From NCBI GenBank assembly GCA_902477765.1, contig CABSIM010000032.1:1-32377 (forward strand): DNA of 32,377 bases. The letters are read 5' to 3'. The notes beneath the pieces are model-generated. The model had not been told where the DNA came from, made no database searches, and saw only the letters and a program-made list of their open reading frames with translations. The DNA comes from an uncultured Clostridiaceae bacterium. Lineage in GTDB: Bacteria; Bacillota; Clostridia; Lachnospirales; Lachnospiraceae. This document shows, piece by piece, positions 1-7,437 of the stretch. Positions within the stretch are counted from its first letter, which is position 1. The number at the start of each line of letters is the position of its first letter. The translations under genes were made by a program, and so were the position numbers.

Positions 1-48
1 CCGTTCTACCTGTTCCGTTTCCTTCATGCTGCCCTGCTCGACATACAT
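1..48 (-). CDS. Possible 5' end of an element-borne ORF (partial)
   Basis: Sixteen codons run off the left edge from an ATG, beginning MYVEQGSMKE. An in-frame TGA lies two codons upstream, so this ATG is the most upstream start. The ribosome site is weak (GGTGA three bases before the ATG). The ORF points away from the DUF6076 gene and would belong to the same mobile element. I do not recognise the product. Too little is present to exclude a chance ORF. Confidence 0.25.
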   Translation of the reverse strand, partial: MYVEQGSMKETEQVER

Positions 49-74
49 GAGTCACCGATTTCTCGATGCGCTCG

Positions 75-92
75 CTCTCCGTTTTCGGAGAG
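75..92. repeat. Short hairpin in the leader of the left-edge ORF
   Basis: CTCTCC (75-80) pairs with GGAGAG (87-92) around a GTTTTC loop. It lies between the two divergent element genes, in the leader of the minus-strand ORF. No T-run adjoins it, so a terminator is unlikely. Its role is unknown. Confidence 0.35.
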
Positions 93-187
93 GGCATGGC
101 GGTTTATCTCAGTTCAGACGGTCATTCAGTTGTCAAGGTGAACAATGTAATGAAATTACCATCTGATGTCATCATATCGCCTTAATC

Positions 188-216
188 TTGACAAAACAAT
201 AGCTTTGAAGTACTAT
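188..216 (+). promoter_or_regulatory. Near-consensus sigma-A promoter for the DUF6076 gene
   Basis: TTGACA (188-193) and TACTAT (211-216) are separated by exactly 17 bases, about 60 bases before the start codon at 275. This is among the best promoters in the window and suggests constitutive expression of the mobile-element gene downstream. Confidence 0.8.
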
Positions 217-274
217 TGGTGTAACGGATATAACAGAATTATAAAATTACCATAAGAGAATGGGAGGGAATAGC

Positions 275-1324
275 ATGGAATTTGAATTTGCACGGCACGA
301 ACCGCTTTATGACCGTATTTTGTTTGTCTTGACGCTGGACAGACAGAAAATGAAGGAGCGTATTTTGATAGGTGAAGAACTGCAAATCCGGTTTCGTTTG
401 CAGGGATATGAAGATGCAGAAGTGCTGTGTGATGTTACACGCCCTTTGGGAACTATGCTGTCGGCTTTTGAGCATGACCCGGATGGGGAATGGAACCGCT
501 TTGGTCTGGTACCTCTGAGAGAAGCCTTGCACCCCAACCGTTGGAAGCAGCCCGGACTGGAACAGACTTCCGGTGATTTTCTGGCAAAAAAATATCTCAC
601 CGGTGATCCGGTGAGAATGTACGCAGCGCTTCGCATCTGGAACGAATATTTGAAGGCAAGAGAGCCACGGGATCGGGAAGCTGCCTGCGAGCGTTTTATT
701 GGAAAAATGAATGGCTTTACTGCCTTATTTATGGGAACTCCTCCCCTTGATTTTGACGACGATACAGGAAAGCCAAAACGCCTGAACATTACCACGCATA
801 TTTATGGTTCTGTGCCGCAGGAAGATACCCGTCTTGACCTTTGGTATCCGGACAGCAAACGAAAAATGGAATGTGTTGCCGCTTATTCGTCTCTCTATCC
901 GCTGATTACCTATTACCTGAACCGGCTGAACGATTGGGGACTCTATTTCCGAAAATGTAAAATCTGTGGGAAAGTATTCCTTGCCAAAAGCCAGCGGTAT
1001 GAGCTTTGCAGCGATAAATGCCGCAAAAAACAGTCCCTTCAGAACAAGCGTGAATTTGATGAACGAGCCAGAAAAAACAATTATGACCTGTGTTATAAGA
1101 ACGAATGTCAGAACTGGCGGAACAAAATCAATAAGGCAAAGAAAACACCTGGATTTCCTGCTGACCGCCTGGAAGAAATGCAGGCTGCTTTTGAATCCTT
1201 CAAAAAAGAAGCCTTGCAGCGGAAACAGACTGTGAAAAAGAAAGCAGCCAGCCCGAATGAGTTTTCGGACTGGCTGCTCCAGCAGAGTAATATTATTGTG
1301 GAACTGGCTGAATGGGGAAGCTGA
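275..1324 (+). CDS. DUF6076 zinc-finger protein of a mobile element
   Basis: A 349-residue protein. I chose the ATG at 275 over the in-frame ATG at 260 because GGGAGGG (262-268) sits correctly before 275, whereas the 260 start overlaps that ribosome site. The C-terminal third carries a Cys cluster, CxxC-x13-CxxxC (C228, C231, C245, C249), read as a treble-clef-like zinc site. A very basic helical tail rich in Lys, Arg and Asn follows. The N-terminal two thirds have no motif I recognise. The overall pattern matches, from memory, the DUF6076 family found in integrative elements of Clostridia; its function is unknown. DNA or RNA binding is an inference from the zinc site and basic tail. The gene is convergent with tnpV, 4 bases away, and lies inside the element that ends near 1770. 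Confidence 0.8.
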   Translation: MEFEFARHEPLYDRILFVLTLDRQKMKERILIGEELQIRFRLQGYEDAEVLCDVTRPLGTMLSAFEHDPDGEWNRFGLVPLREALHPNRWKQPGLEQTSGDFLAKKYLTGDPVRMYAALRIWNEYLKAREPRDREAACERFIGKMNGFTALFMGTPPLDFDDDTGKPKRLNITTHIYGSVPQEDTRLDLWYPDSKRKMECVAAYSSLYPLITYYLNRLNDWGLYFRKCKICGKVFLAKSQRYELCSDKCRKKQSLQNKREFDERARKNNYDLCYKNECQNWRNKINKAKKTPGFPADRLEEMQAAFESFKKEALQRKQTVKKKAASPNEFSDWLLQQSNIIVELAEWGS

Positions 1325-1328
1325 GGAT

Positions 1329-1706
1329 TCAGCAGTAAATCATTTCTGACCGAATGATTTCTTCAGCCCAGCTGCGGATGCTGTTCATGGCTCTGACCCA
1401 TTCTATTTGATTTTGGGCTTTCAATTTCTCAGTGATTCCTTCCGCAGCTTTCATCTGGTCGATGATACAATCCAGCCGGTTCTGCGCCTGTTCGTTTAAG
1501 TCAGCAAGGTATGTCCAAAGTTTACCGGACAAGACCAGGTCATGGTACCGGGCTGGATGGTACAGCTCCAAATAGGCTTTGTGCATCCGCCCCCAAATCC
1601 CGATGGGGCGGTTTTCCTCCGGCAGCTGCAAGTCGGGGATATAATAGTCACCAACCAGCACATAATCCATACCGTTTTCTGTCATTCTTTCTTTTAGATT
1701 CTTCAT
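1329..1706 (-). CDS. tnpV: TnpV family transposon-encoded protein
   Basis: A 125-residue acidic protein with the family hallmarks: a DYYIPDLQLPEE segment, PIGIWGRMHKAYL, a leaving-strand SGKLWTYLADLNEQA helix, and a C-terminal WVRAMNSIRSWAEEII segment. TnpV proteins were first named in Tn4451-type mobilisable transposons of Clostridia and have no defined role. The start is supported by AAAGGAG about 8 bases upstream. The gene is the last one before the element-chromosome junction, and its leader contains the left arm of a 9-bp inverted repeat at 1707-1753. A small accessory role in excision or transposition is inference. Confidence 0.85.
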   Translation of the reverse strand: MKNLKERMTENGMDYVLVGDYYIPDLQLPEENRPIGIWGRMHKAYLELYHPARYHDLVLSGKLWTYLADLNEQAQNRLDCIIDQMKAAEGITEKLKAQNQIEWVRAMNSIRSWAEEIIRSEMIYC

Positions 1707-1753
1707 GGTTCGTTTCTCCTTTGCTTTTCTTTAATCTATTGCCCAAACGAACC
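1707..1753. repeat. Inverted repeat at the end of the mobile element
   Basis: GGTTCGTTT (1707-1715) and AAACGAACC (1745-1753) are perfect 9-bp inverted repeats separated by 29 bases. They lie between the tnpV start codon and the truncated spoIIID. This is where recombinase-binding sites of an element end would be expected. A structured tnpV leader is the alternative. Confidence 0.5.
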
Positions 1754-1756
1754 GTT

Positions 1757-1888
1757 CTATTTTGTTGCTTCTATATGTACCGTGCTCTTGCTGATGTCGA
1801 ATTTTTTGGCTGTCTGGCGTACTGTCGCATTGTAATCAATAATGTAGTTGGCCACTGCCACTGCCCGCTCTTCAATATACTCTTTCAT
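1757..1888 (-). pseudogene. spoIIID: spoIIID, 5' fragment truncated by the mobile element
   Basis: Reading leftward from an ATG at 1888 (AGGGGGA upstream) gives 43 codons: MKEYIEERAVAVANYIIDYN, then ATVRQTAKKFDISKSTVH, then IEATK and a stop. The first 38 residues match the start of SpoIIID, the small (80-95 residue) DNA-binding regulator of the sporulation mother cell, including the first part of its helix-turn-helix. The family normally continues with KD and about 40 more residues. Here the match stops at STVH (about 1775) and a foreign five-codon tail from the element ends the frame. As it stands the product lacks the recognition region and the basic C-terminus and should be inactive. The missing part may lie at the far end of the element, outside this window. 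Confidence 0.85.
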
Positions 1889-2022
1889 GGGTTTCCCCCT
1901 GAGGTCATTGTTTTTACATTTTATTAGAACGCAGAAACAATTATTCTCTTTTGGGGCAGGGTTTTTCCCATTGGAGTCAGAGGGCCCGCATCTGTCAGAT
2001 CATACCGGACAGAGCCATTCTG

Positions 2023-2038
2023 AAGCAGGGCCCTGCTT
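2023..2038. terminator. Perfect palindrome after the nucleotidyltransferase gene
   Basis: AAGCAGGG and CCCTGCTT form a 16-base perfect palindrome just past the stop codon of the minus-strand gene. There is no T-run on either side, so it would be a weak terminator at best. It could instead be a protein-binding site upstream of spoIIID. Confidence 0.35.
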
Positions 2039-2042
2039 TGTC

Positions 2043-2723
2043 TCAGTCACATTCCGCTGCCTTCCGGATCCACTTTGATGCCCATTGAAGCAGGAGTTCC
2101 GTATCCTTCCCAAGACTTTCTGCAGAACACGCCTTTCCTTCCTTCTGCTCCATGGCCCGCATCAGGACAGGTTTTTCTTCTTCCTGAAGAAGGGAAAGCA
2201 GATCCGTCCTTTTCCGGGCATACCGGCCGGTCTGAAGAAAGGCTATGGCCTGAAGAGTAAAAACGGACGATTTGTAAAGTCCTTTTAAAATATCCGGGCT
2301 TTTTTCATGAAGAAGATTATGGACACCCATATGATAAACATTACATGCTCCGATCCGGACCGTTCTTCGGATATCATTCCTGCCGATCCGTTCCAGAAGC
2401 TGGTCCGCCGATCCGGAAACAACAGTGGTGTCATGGCAGAACTGAAACAGGTCTGACGGTTCCCAGGAAAGCAGCTCCTCTTTTCCGGAAAGGAAGCCGC
2501 ATACCCGGTTCCTCTCCGGCAAAGTGTCCAGCATCCGTCCATATGCCTCCAGATCTTCTGCTGACAGACTGTCCAGAACCAGCACCACATCAATGTCGCT
2601 CTCTTCATCCGCTTCCCCGCGGCCGAAACTCCCCTGGAGTCCCATCAGCCAGATCCGCCCGCCAAACAGGCTCATGACCGCATCCCTGTACTGTTCCATC
2701 CATGATTCAATCTGAAAACTCAT
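2043..2723 (-). CDS. Nucleotidyltransferase domain protein
   Basis: A 226-residue protein of the polymerase-beta/KNTase nucleotidyltransferase fold. The signature is near the N-terminus: GSFGRG at 31-36 followed by the paired metal ligands D43 and D45 in SDIDVV. The remainder is helical and resembles the C-terminal half of aminoglycoside-type nucleotidyltransferases. The substrate cannot be read from sequence; family members modify antibiotics, proteins or RNA. The start has AAAGGAG about 7 bases upstream. No partner HEPN gene is adjacent, which argues against an MNT-HEPN toxin-antitoxin pair. It appears to be transcribed alone from a promoter at 2781-2810. Confidence 0.75.
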   Translation of the reverse strand: MSFQIESWMEQYRDAVMSLFGGRIWLMGLQGSFGRGEADEESDIDVVLVLDSLSAEDLEAYGRMLDTLPERNRVCGFLSGKEELLSWEPSDLFQFCHDTTVVSGSADQLLERIGRNDIRRTVRIGACNVYHMGVHNLLHEKSPDILKGLYKSSVFTLQAIAFLQTGRYARKRTDLLSLLQEEEKPVLMRAMEQKEGKACSAESLGKDTELLLQWASKWIRKAAECD

Positions 2724-2780
2724 ATGTTCTCCTTTCCTGCACTGCCCGTCCCCATTCCGGGATCAGACTTGTTTGCAGTT

Positions 2781-2810
2781 ATTATATCATGGAACCACCC
2801 CCGCTGTCAC
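2781..2810 (-). promoter_or_regulatory. Likely promoter of the nucleotidyltransferase gene
   Basis: On the minus strand, GTGACA (2810-2805) precedes TATAAT (2786-2781) with an 18-base spacer, about 58 bases before the start codon. Confidence 0.5.
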
Positions 2811-3160
2811 AGAAACGCCGGCGGCTGTTTTCTCAGTTCCTTTTCTCCCCCCGTTTTCTCCATCTCCGTGCCGGAATCTGTTCCATACCCAAAATTCAAT
2901 AAAAATTAATATCCTCTTCGTATTTTCTTCAAATCCTGATGTTAGACTGTATTCTGTATTTCCGTCACATGACTGCCTGAAATTCATTGCTGCTCCATAA
3001 ACCGGCCCTCCGGCATATACCGGATATCACCGTCACTGTTTTCCCGGGCCTTCTGTTGTTTTCTTTCAGATTCGTATTAATAGCACGATAAATAATACAT
3101 TTTATAATGAGTTCAAGTCGACATTACCATTACTTAAACTAATGCCAGGAGGTAGACACA
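2811..3160. other. Intergenic region without a convincing gene
   Basis: This AT-richer gap separates two divergent genes. Short ORFs here have no start-site support or recognisable motif. The only signal is TATAAT at 3103-3108, with no clear -35, likely the -10 box of the XRE gene. Confidence 0.4.
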
Positions 3161-3505
3161 ATGCAGGAGAAAAAACAAATCAATGTGGAAATCGGTGCAA
3201 GAATCAAAGCTGAACGTGAGAAAGCCGGTCTGACCCAGGAACGTTTTTCTGAACTGATCGGACTGGGAACAAAAAGTGTTTCCGCCTTTGAAAGAGGTGC
3301 GGTAGGAATTTCCTTTGTCACACTGAAAAAAATCTGTCAGGTATTGTCCGTTTCCGGAGATGCCATCATATTCGGCGAAACCGGCGGAAACCAGAACGAT
3401 GTTTCCCGTCTGGCTGCAAGACTGGAACGTCTTTCCCCGGAGGAATATGCCATTGCAGAAGAAATCATATATAAACTTCTGGAAGCCTTTTCCCTGAAAA
3501 AATAA
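3161..3505 (+). CDS. XRE-family helix-turn-helix regulator
   Basis: A 114-residue protein with a Cro/C1-type helix-turn-helix at about residues 10-65 (RIKAEREKAGLTQERFSELI, then SVSAFERG, then ICQVLSV). A short helical C-terminal tail of about 40 residues (LSPEEYAIAEEIIYKLLEAF) probably mediates dimerisation. CAGGAGG precedes the ATG with good spacing. The gene stands alone between a minus-strand nucleotidyltransferase and a convergent hypothetical gene, sharing a terminator with the latter. Targets are not evident. It may regulate its own promoter. Confidence 0.85.
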   Translation: MQEKKQINVEIGARIKAEREKAGLTQERFSELIGLGTKSVSAFERGAVGISFVTLKKICQVLSVSGDAIIFGETGGNQNDVSRLAARLERLSPEEYAIAEEIIYKLLEAFSLKK

Positions 3506-3509
3506 AAAT

Positions 3510-3549
3510 GGCTGTTAAGTGGTGTGTCATCTGCTTTCACTTAACAGCC
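3510..3549. terminator. Bidirectional terminator between convergent genes
   Basis: GGCTGTTAAGTG (3510-3521) pairs perfectly with CACTTAACAGCC (3538-3549). On the minus strand the stem is followed by ATTTTTATTTT, so it chiefly ends the gene at 3586-4740. On the plus strand it directly follows the XRE gene and ends in TTCTGTCTGTTT. Confidence 0.8.
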
Positions 3550-3585
3550 TTCTGTCTGTTTCAGACATTTCTTTCCGCCTGATTT

Positions 3586-4740
3586 TCATGTCCTTTCTCT
3601 GTACCGGATCAATGCCGGAGCCACCTCTGCCTGCCGCTTCGGAATCAGGCTCACCGTAATATCGTCGCACTTCTTTTCATGGAAAATCATACGCCACTCC
3701 ACACGGCTCACCGGCTCAAAGTGAAGCGCCGAAAAGACCGTGTGAAGATTTTTCTGACCTCCCTGTCCTCCGGAAATGGCAGTGGGGCCATCTGCACCGC
3801 CGATAATTCCGATGGCTGCCGCACCTGAAGTACTCTTTTTTCCTTCGGGAACAGACGGCATCCGTCTGGGGCGGTCCCCGTCAGCACAGTCTGAAAGGGT
3901 CATGACTCCGTCCGGAAGTCCCGGATCAACGGTATAGCTCATGACAATGCAGTGCCCGGGATACTCGGTCCCCTGCTCTGCCAGCCGGCTCATGTCCATG
4001 AACTGTGCTTCATGCTCCTGCACTGTAAGGACATGTTCACTTCCGCCTTCCGGCCAGATAAAAGAAAATGTATCCCCAGGACAGTCCGTCACGAAATGCG
4101 GGCCGGGGAAAGGGACTTTCTTCTGTGTCATGGTCACATCCAGCGTCCGGATCTCAGGTCTGTGCTTCGTGGGCCATGGATAGCAGAAACGACTGATCAT
4201 CCATCCGTCATCCGGATTCAGTCCGTAGTGCTCTGCCGCCTTTTTTCCTTCTGCGCCCCTGTCCTGCTTCGCCAGGTCCGGGAAATATACGGTCCGGCAT
4301 CCATGAACGGCCTGAAGTTTTTTTCCATTGAGCTGTACCGAAGCTCCAAACTCCATGTGCAGGGGATTATCCCGTTCCAGCATCATCCGCTGCTCTTCGG
4401 AAAACTCTCTGTCTTCCCCGTTTCTCATATCCAGTCCCCATTTTTTCATAAACATCCGGATCTGAGCCGCTTCCGCTCTCATGCAGAAATCCATCACCAG
4501 ACCGCGGCCGCAGACATAAATGGAAGGAATGGTCCAGAAATACCCGCCCCACAAAAATTCCTTCTGAACGAATCGCTCCGTTCCTGCCCGGTCTCTGCCG
4601 TGATGCCCCCAGAAGCTGCCGTCAAAGAAGACTTTCCATTCTGTTTTTTCCATGGATTTATCCTGTTTTTTTTCTTCACTTTCAGATATAAAATCTGCTT
4701 TGTTTTCTGATCCTGTCACTGTATGATATGTCTGTTTCAA
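3586..4740 (-). CDS. Conserved hypothetical protein with an OadB-like IGIIGGADGPTAI motif
   Basis: A 384-residue protein starting at TTG, preceded by AAAGGAG six bases upstream. There is no signal peptide or membrane span; it is rich in Trp, Phe, Met and charged residues, so probably soluble. I do not recognise the overall family. The striking feature is AIGIIGGADGPTAISGG at residues 309-325. This closely copies a conserved membrane-region motif of the beta subunit of sodium-translocating decarboxylases (OadB/MmdB/GcdB), although nothing else here resembles that subunit. Automated annotation may therefore mislabel it as a decarboxylase. The motif sits after a Gly/Ser/Lys-rich linker and before a C-terminal domain (about 330-384). 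Possible operon with the two minus-strand genes upstream (gap 45 bases). Confidence 0.55.
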   Translation of the reverse strand: MKQTYHTVTGSENKADFISESEEKKQDKSMEKTEWKVFFDGSFWGHHGRDRAGTERFVQKEFLWGGYFWTIPSIYVCGRGLVMDFCMRAEAAQIRMFMKKWGLDMRNGEDREFSEEQRMMLERDNPLHMEFGASVQLNGKKLQAVHGCRTVYFPDLAKQDRGAEGKKAAEHYGLNPDDGWMISRFCYPWPTKHRPEIRTLDVTMTQKKVPFPGPHFVTDCPGDTFSFIWPEGGSEHVLTVQEHEAQFMDMSRLAEQGTEYPGHCIVMSYTVDPGLPDGVMTLSDCADGDRPRRMPSVPEGKKSTSGAAAIGIIGGADGPTAISGGQGGQKNLHTVFSALHFEPVSRVEWRMIFHEKKCDDITVSLIPKRQAEVAPALIRYRERT

Positions 4741-4785
4741 TGCCTTCTCCTTTTCCCCATCTGCACATGCCGCACGTTCTCTGCA

Positions 4786-5520
4786 TTACAGAACGCAGCA
4801 GATTCTGATGCCGGCAAGTTCGTCTTTCAGAAGATGCCGGCCCAGACGCCCTTGATCATAAAGATCTCCGGGAGACCGGAATGTCTGTTTTTCCTTTGTC
4901 TGTTCACAGTACAGATACCACCCGGACTCCCTGTCATGGCTGATAAAATAATCCATTCCTCCGTACTGCAGTTCAATTTCCCGCCCTTTTTCCAGTGCAT
5001 CTGCAAGGACTGCATCCGCATAACGCCGGTACCATTCATTCCAGAAAGCAATATAACCATTGCGGTCAAATTCATTTTCCGGGATGGTTTTCGGCAGACA
5101 GGAACGATAATACCGTTCCACTTTGTCCGCAAACCGCACCACTTCTTCCCGGTAATCCTGAACTGAAACCAGTTCACTCTCCCCTGAGGGCAGAATCAGC
5201 CGGACGCCGGCATCCTCATGCACCACGGACCAGTCCATTCCGTTATCACATCCGTCAATGGATACTTCTGACAGTTCCTCATTGGCAATAAGAAAAAAAC
5301 CGCAGCAGGGCACCATCTGGATGCTGTGAGGGCTCATCCGTTTATCTTCTTTCAGAGATTTCAGAAGATAAAGAGCCGTCGCACTGACTGTCCCATCGCC
5401 TTCCATGACATTTTCCCCTATCTGAACGGCAACATGGCCATGCAGACATCTGTCATCCGGGTCATCCTCCGGTCCGCAAATCCAGGAGAACCGGTCCACA
5501 CTGATTTTAAACGTTCCCAT
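4786..5520 (-). CDS. Conserved hypothetical protein
   Basis: A 244-residue protein. I start at the ATG at 5520 because GGAGG sits seven bases upstream; an in-frame ATG 13 codons further up (5559) has no ribosome site. The N-terminal 165 residues (FSWICGPEDDPDDRCLHGHV to FDRNGYIAFWNEWYRRY) resemble, from memory, a family of uncharacterised Firmicutes proteins that usually end near there. The last 70 residues look like an added small domain (Trp-, Tyr-rich, DYFISHDRESGWYLY). No catalytic motif, signal peptide or membrane span is visible. It lies between two minus-strand genes with 45- and 60-base gaps and is probably cotranscribed with them. Function unknown. Confidence 0.6.
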   Translation of the reverse strand: MGTFKISVDRFSWICGPEDDPDDRCLHGHVAVQIGENVMEGDGTVSATALYLLKSLKEDKRMSPHSIQMVPCCGFFLIANEELSEVSIDGCDNGMDWSVVHEDAGVRLILPSGESELVSVQDYREEVVRFADKVERYYRSCLPKTIPENEFDRNGYIAFWNEWYRRYADAVLADALEKGREIELQYGGMDYFISHDRESGWYLYCEQTKEKQTFRSPGDLYDQGRLGRHLLKDELAGIRICCVL

Positions 5521-5580
5521 CTGCTGCCTCCATCCATTATGTTTTACTGATTGTACCATACTCTGAGCTTTGCCGGCAAA

Positions 5581-6141
5581 TCATCGGCACGTCTCCTCCT
5601 CCCGCCCGGTCCGGATTTCCCTTTCTTCCAGAACATCCGCTTCCACCTGATACCGCTCATCAATCAGAATCTGCCGGTACCCGTATTTCCTGCATATTCC
5701 GGAATAATACGCATTTTCTTTCAGAACGGAATCCATGGTACAGCCTGCGTCATCCAGGCGGTGTTCGATTTCATTCGCATGATTTATGATTTCATCAAAG
5801 TGCTGTTCAATATAGTTTCTGCTCATGACAAGGCAGATACAGCGGATCTTTTCCAGATACTGCTCTGAAAAATCCGATTCCCATCCGGCTGGAATGTAAC
5901 AGCCCTCAATCACCAGATTCTGACGGTTTTCAATGGCTGTCTTTATGATTTCACGCACAATGGGCCACAGATACTGTTCCAGCCTCCTGTCATCCTCCGG
6001 GGTCAGATCCGTATATCCGCTGCGGATCAGTCCCATTTTCAGATGGTCCAGAGACAGGTAGGGATATCTGTATTTTTCCAGAATCTTCTGGGCCAGTACA
6101 GTCTTTCCTGTATGGGAAGCACCGGTAATCAGAATAATCAT
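5581..6141 (-). CDS. P-loop ATPase/kinase-like protein
   Basis: A 186-residue protein with an N-terminal Walker A loop, GASHTGKT at residues 7-14, directly after a buried beta strand (MIILIT). A DHLKMGLIRSG segment follows in the place where small-molecule kinases of the adenylate/shikimate kinase class bind substrate. NLVIEGCYIP provides the second core strand. The substrate is unknown. AAAGGAG precedes the ATG. Its promoter region holds TATAAT (6274-6269) and an inverted repeat. The downstream minus-strand genes follow with short gaps, so a three-gene unit (6141 to 3586) is likely. Confidence 0.7.
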   Translation of the reverse strand: MIILITGASHTGKTVLAQKILEKYRYPYLSLDHLKMGLIRSGYTDLTPEDDRRLEQYLWPIVREIIKTAIENRQNLVIEGCYIPAGWESDFSEQYLEKIRCICLVMSRNYIEQHFDEIINHANEIEHRLDDAGCTMDSVLKENAYYSGICRKYGYRQILIDERYQVEADVLEEREIRTGREEETCR

Positions 6142-6268
6142 CTGCTGCTCCTTTCTCCTGCAGTATATCCATGGTCCTCCATATTCCCGGTCCGGCAGGC
6201 AGCTCCGTCAGACTTCCGGAACCGCCGCGTACGGAAGAAACCATGGCAGAGGATTTGTTATACTGTTT

Positions 6269-6292
6269 ATTATATCATGTCCTCCGGACATG
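6269..6292 (-). promoter_or_regulatory. -10 box and inverted repeat upstream of the P-loop gene
   Basis: TATAAT (6274-6269, minus strand) lies directly beside a perfect 7-bp inverted repeat, CATGTCC (6276-6282) and GGACATG (6286-6292). The repeat occupies the spacer between the -10 and the expected -35, a typical repressor position. No good -35 is visible. Confidence 0.45.
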
Positions 6293-6465
6293 CTATCCTC
6301 ATTTTGCGTCTTGTGGATATGGCATCCTTATTTTGTGCCCGGCCTTCTCCCGGCGGACTCTGTGGGGCCCTTTGGGAGATGCCTTGCTGAACCGTAAGAA
6401 TCCTGTTATAATGATTCTGATTTTACCTGATAAGCAGATACATTATAGTCCGGGAGGCAAAACCC
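6293..6465. other. Divergent intergenic region
   Basis: The gap from 6142 to 6465 between divergent genes holds the two promoters listed separately. I see no additional gene in it. Confidence 0.4.
6384..6412 (+). promoter_or_regulatory. Promoter of the SGNH hydrolase-rhodanese operon
   Basis: TTGCTG (6384-6389) and TATAAT (6407-6412) are spaced by 17 bases, 53 bases before the ATG at 6466. Confidence 0.65.
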
Positions 6466-6996
6466 ATGAATATCATCTGTTTCGGCGATTCCAATACCTA
6501 CGGATATGATCCCTGGACAGGCGGCCGATACGCCCCTGAAAACCGCTGGACGGATATCCTGGCTGAAAAGACCGGATGGTCCGTCTGCAATATGGGAAAA
6601 AACGGCCGCACAGTTCCTCCTGTGCCTCCTGATTTTCCGCCGGGCACAGATTTTCTGATCCTGATGCTGGGCACCAATGACCTTCTGCAGGGAAGGACTC
6701 CTGCGGAGACTGCCGGACTCATGAAACAGTTTCTGCTTGGTCTCTGCCAGGATCCGGAAAAGATTCTTCTGACCGCTCCGCCGCCGCTCGTTCCCGGCGG
6801 CTGGGTCCGGGATCCGGCACTGACAGCTGCTTCTGTTTCCCTGGCCCGGTATTACCAGGTCGTTGCCTCACAGCTGGCCATCCGGTTTGCCGACGCCGGA
6901 AGCTGGAACATTTCCCTGACCTGTGACGGAGTACATTTTACGGAGCAGGGGCATCATGCCTTTGCGGCCGGAATTTATGAGGTGATTATGCAATGA
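6466..6996 (+). CDS. SGNH/GDSL-type hydrolase
   Basis: A 176-residue cytoplasmic esterase/lipase-like protein of the SGNH fold. Block I is FGDSNTYG with nucleophile S9, block III is LGTNDL with N71, and block V is DGVHFT with D154 and H157. Length and motif spacing are normal for the single-domain family. No signal peptide is present. Family members deacylate small esters, acylated sugars or phospholipids; the substrate here is unknown. GGGAGG precedes the start. The stop overlaps the next gene's start by four bases (ATGA), so the two are translationally coupled. Confidence 0.88.
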   Translation: MNIICFGDSNTYGYDPWTGGRYAPENRWTDILAEKTGWSVCNMGKNGRTVPPVPPDFPPGTDFLILMLGTNDLLQGRTPAETAGLMKQFLLGLCQDPEKILLTAPPPLVPGGWVRDPALTAASVSLARYYQVVASQLAIRFADAGSWNISLTCDGVHFTEQGHHAFAAGIYEVIMQ

Positions 6997-7376
6997 AAGC
7001 GATTTTACTGATCCTGCTGGCAGTTCTTCTTTCCCTGACCGGATGTGGTCAGGGATCTGAGGCGGATTCCTACCGCCAGATCAGTCAGGAAGAAGCAAAA
7101 GAAATGATGGACAGCCAGGAAGTATTGATTCTGGACGTCCGGGAACAGGAAGAATATGACAGCGGACATATTCCGGGGGCTGTTCTTCTTCCTGTTGGAA
7201 CCATCGATGAAGACACGGCCGCTGCCGTCATTCCGGAAAAAGACACGGCAGTCCTTGTATACTGCCGGAGCGGGAACCGCAGCAAAAAGGCATCCGCGGC
7301 TCTGGCAGAACTGGGATATACCGGTATCCATGAATTTGGGGGGATCTCCACATGGCCTTACGAAACTGAAGAGTAA
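6993..7376 (+). CDS. Rhodanese-domain lipoprotein
   Basis: A 127-residue protein. A hydrophobic N-terminus ends in the lipobox LTGC (C18), so it should be a membrane-anchored lipoprotein outside the cell. One rhodanese domain follows (residues 28-127): the LILDVREQEEYDSGHIPGA signature and the active-site loop YCRSGNRS with catalytic C91. Six-residue loops of this kind fit sulfurtransferases rather than Cdc25-type phosphatases. It is coupled to the SGNH hydrolase gene by a 4-base overlap. Sulfur transfer or redox-linked sulfur relay at the cell surface is inferred; the physiological acceptor is unknown. Confidence 0.9.
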   Translation: MKAILLILLAVLLSLTGCGQGSEADSYRQISQEEAKEMMDSQEVLILDVREQEEYDSGHIPGAVLLPVGTIDEDTAAAVIPEKDTAVLVYCRSGNRSKKASAALAELGYTGIHEFGGISTWPYETEE

Positions 7377-7437
7377 GCAGGAACAGTCCCTGTCTTTCAG
7401 AGCCCGGCTCCGTCCGGTTGTATCCATTCCACATAAA

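Noticed and set aside
239..795. Two minus-strand ORFs (97 and 162 codons) inside the DUF6076 gene
   Set aside because: They are antisense shadows without ribosome sites; the plus-strand protein has a Cys cluster, promoter and ribosome site.
2043..2723. MNT-HEPN toxin-antitoxin pair
   Set aside because: The nucleotidyltransferase motif is present but no HEPN gene adjoins it, and at 226 residues it is longer than typical MNT antitoxins.
2787..2987. A 66-codon minus-strand ORF in the gap before the XRE gene
   Set aside because: There is no ribosome site or motif, and it overlaps the promoter of the nucleotidyltransferase gene.
3586..4740. Annotation as a Na+-pumping decarboxylase beta subunit
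   Set aside because: Only the short GGADGPT motif matches; there are no membrane spans and no alpha or gamma subunit genes nearby.
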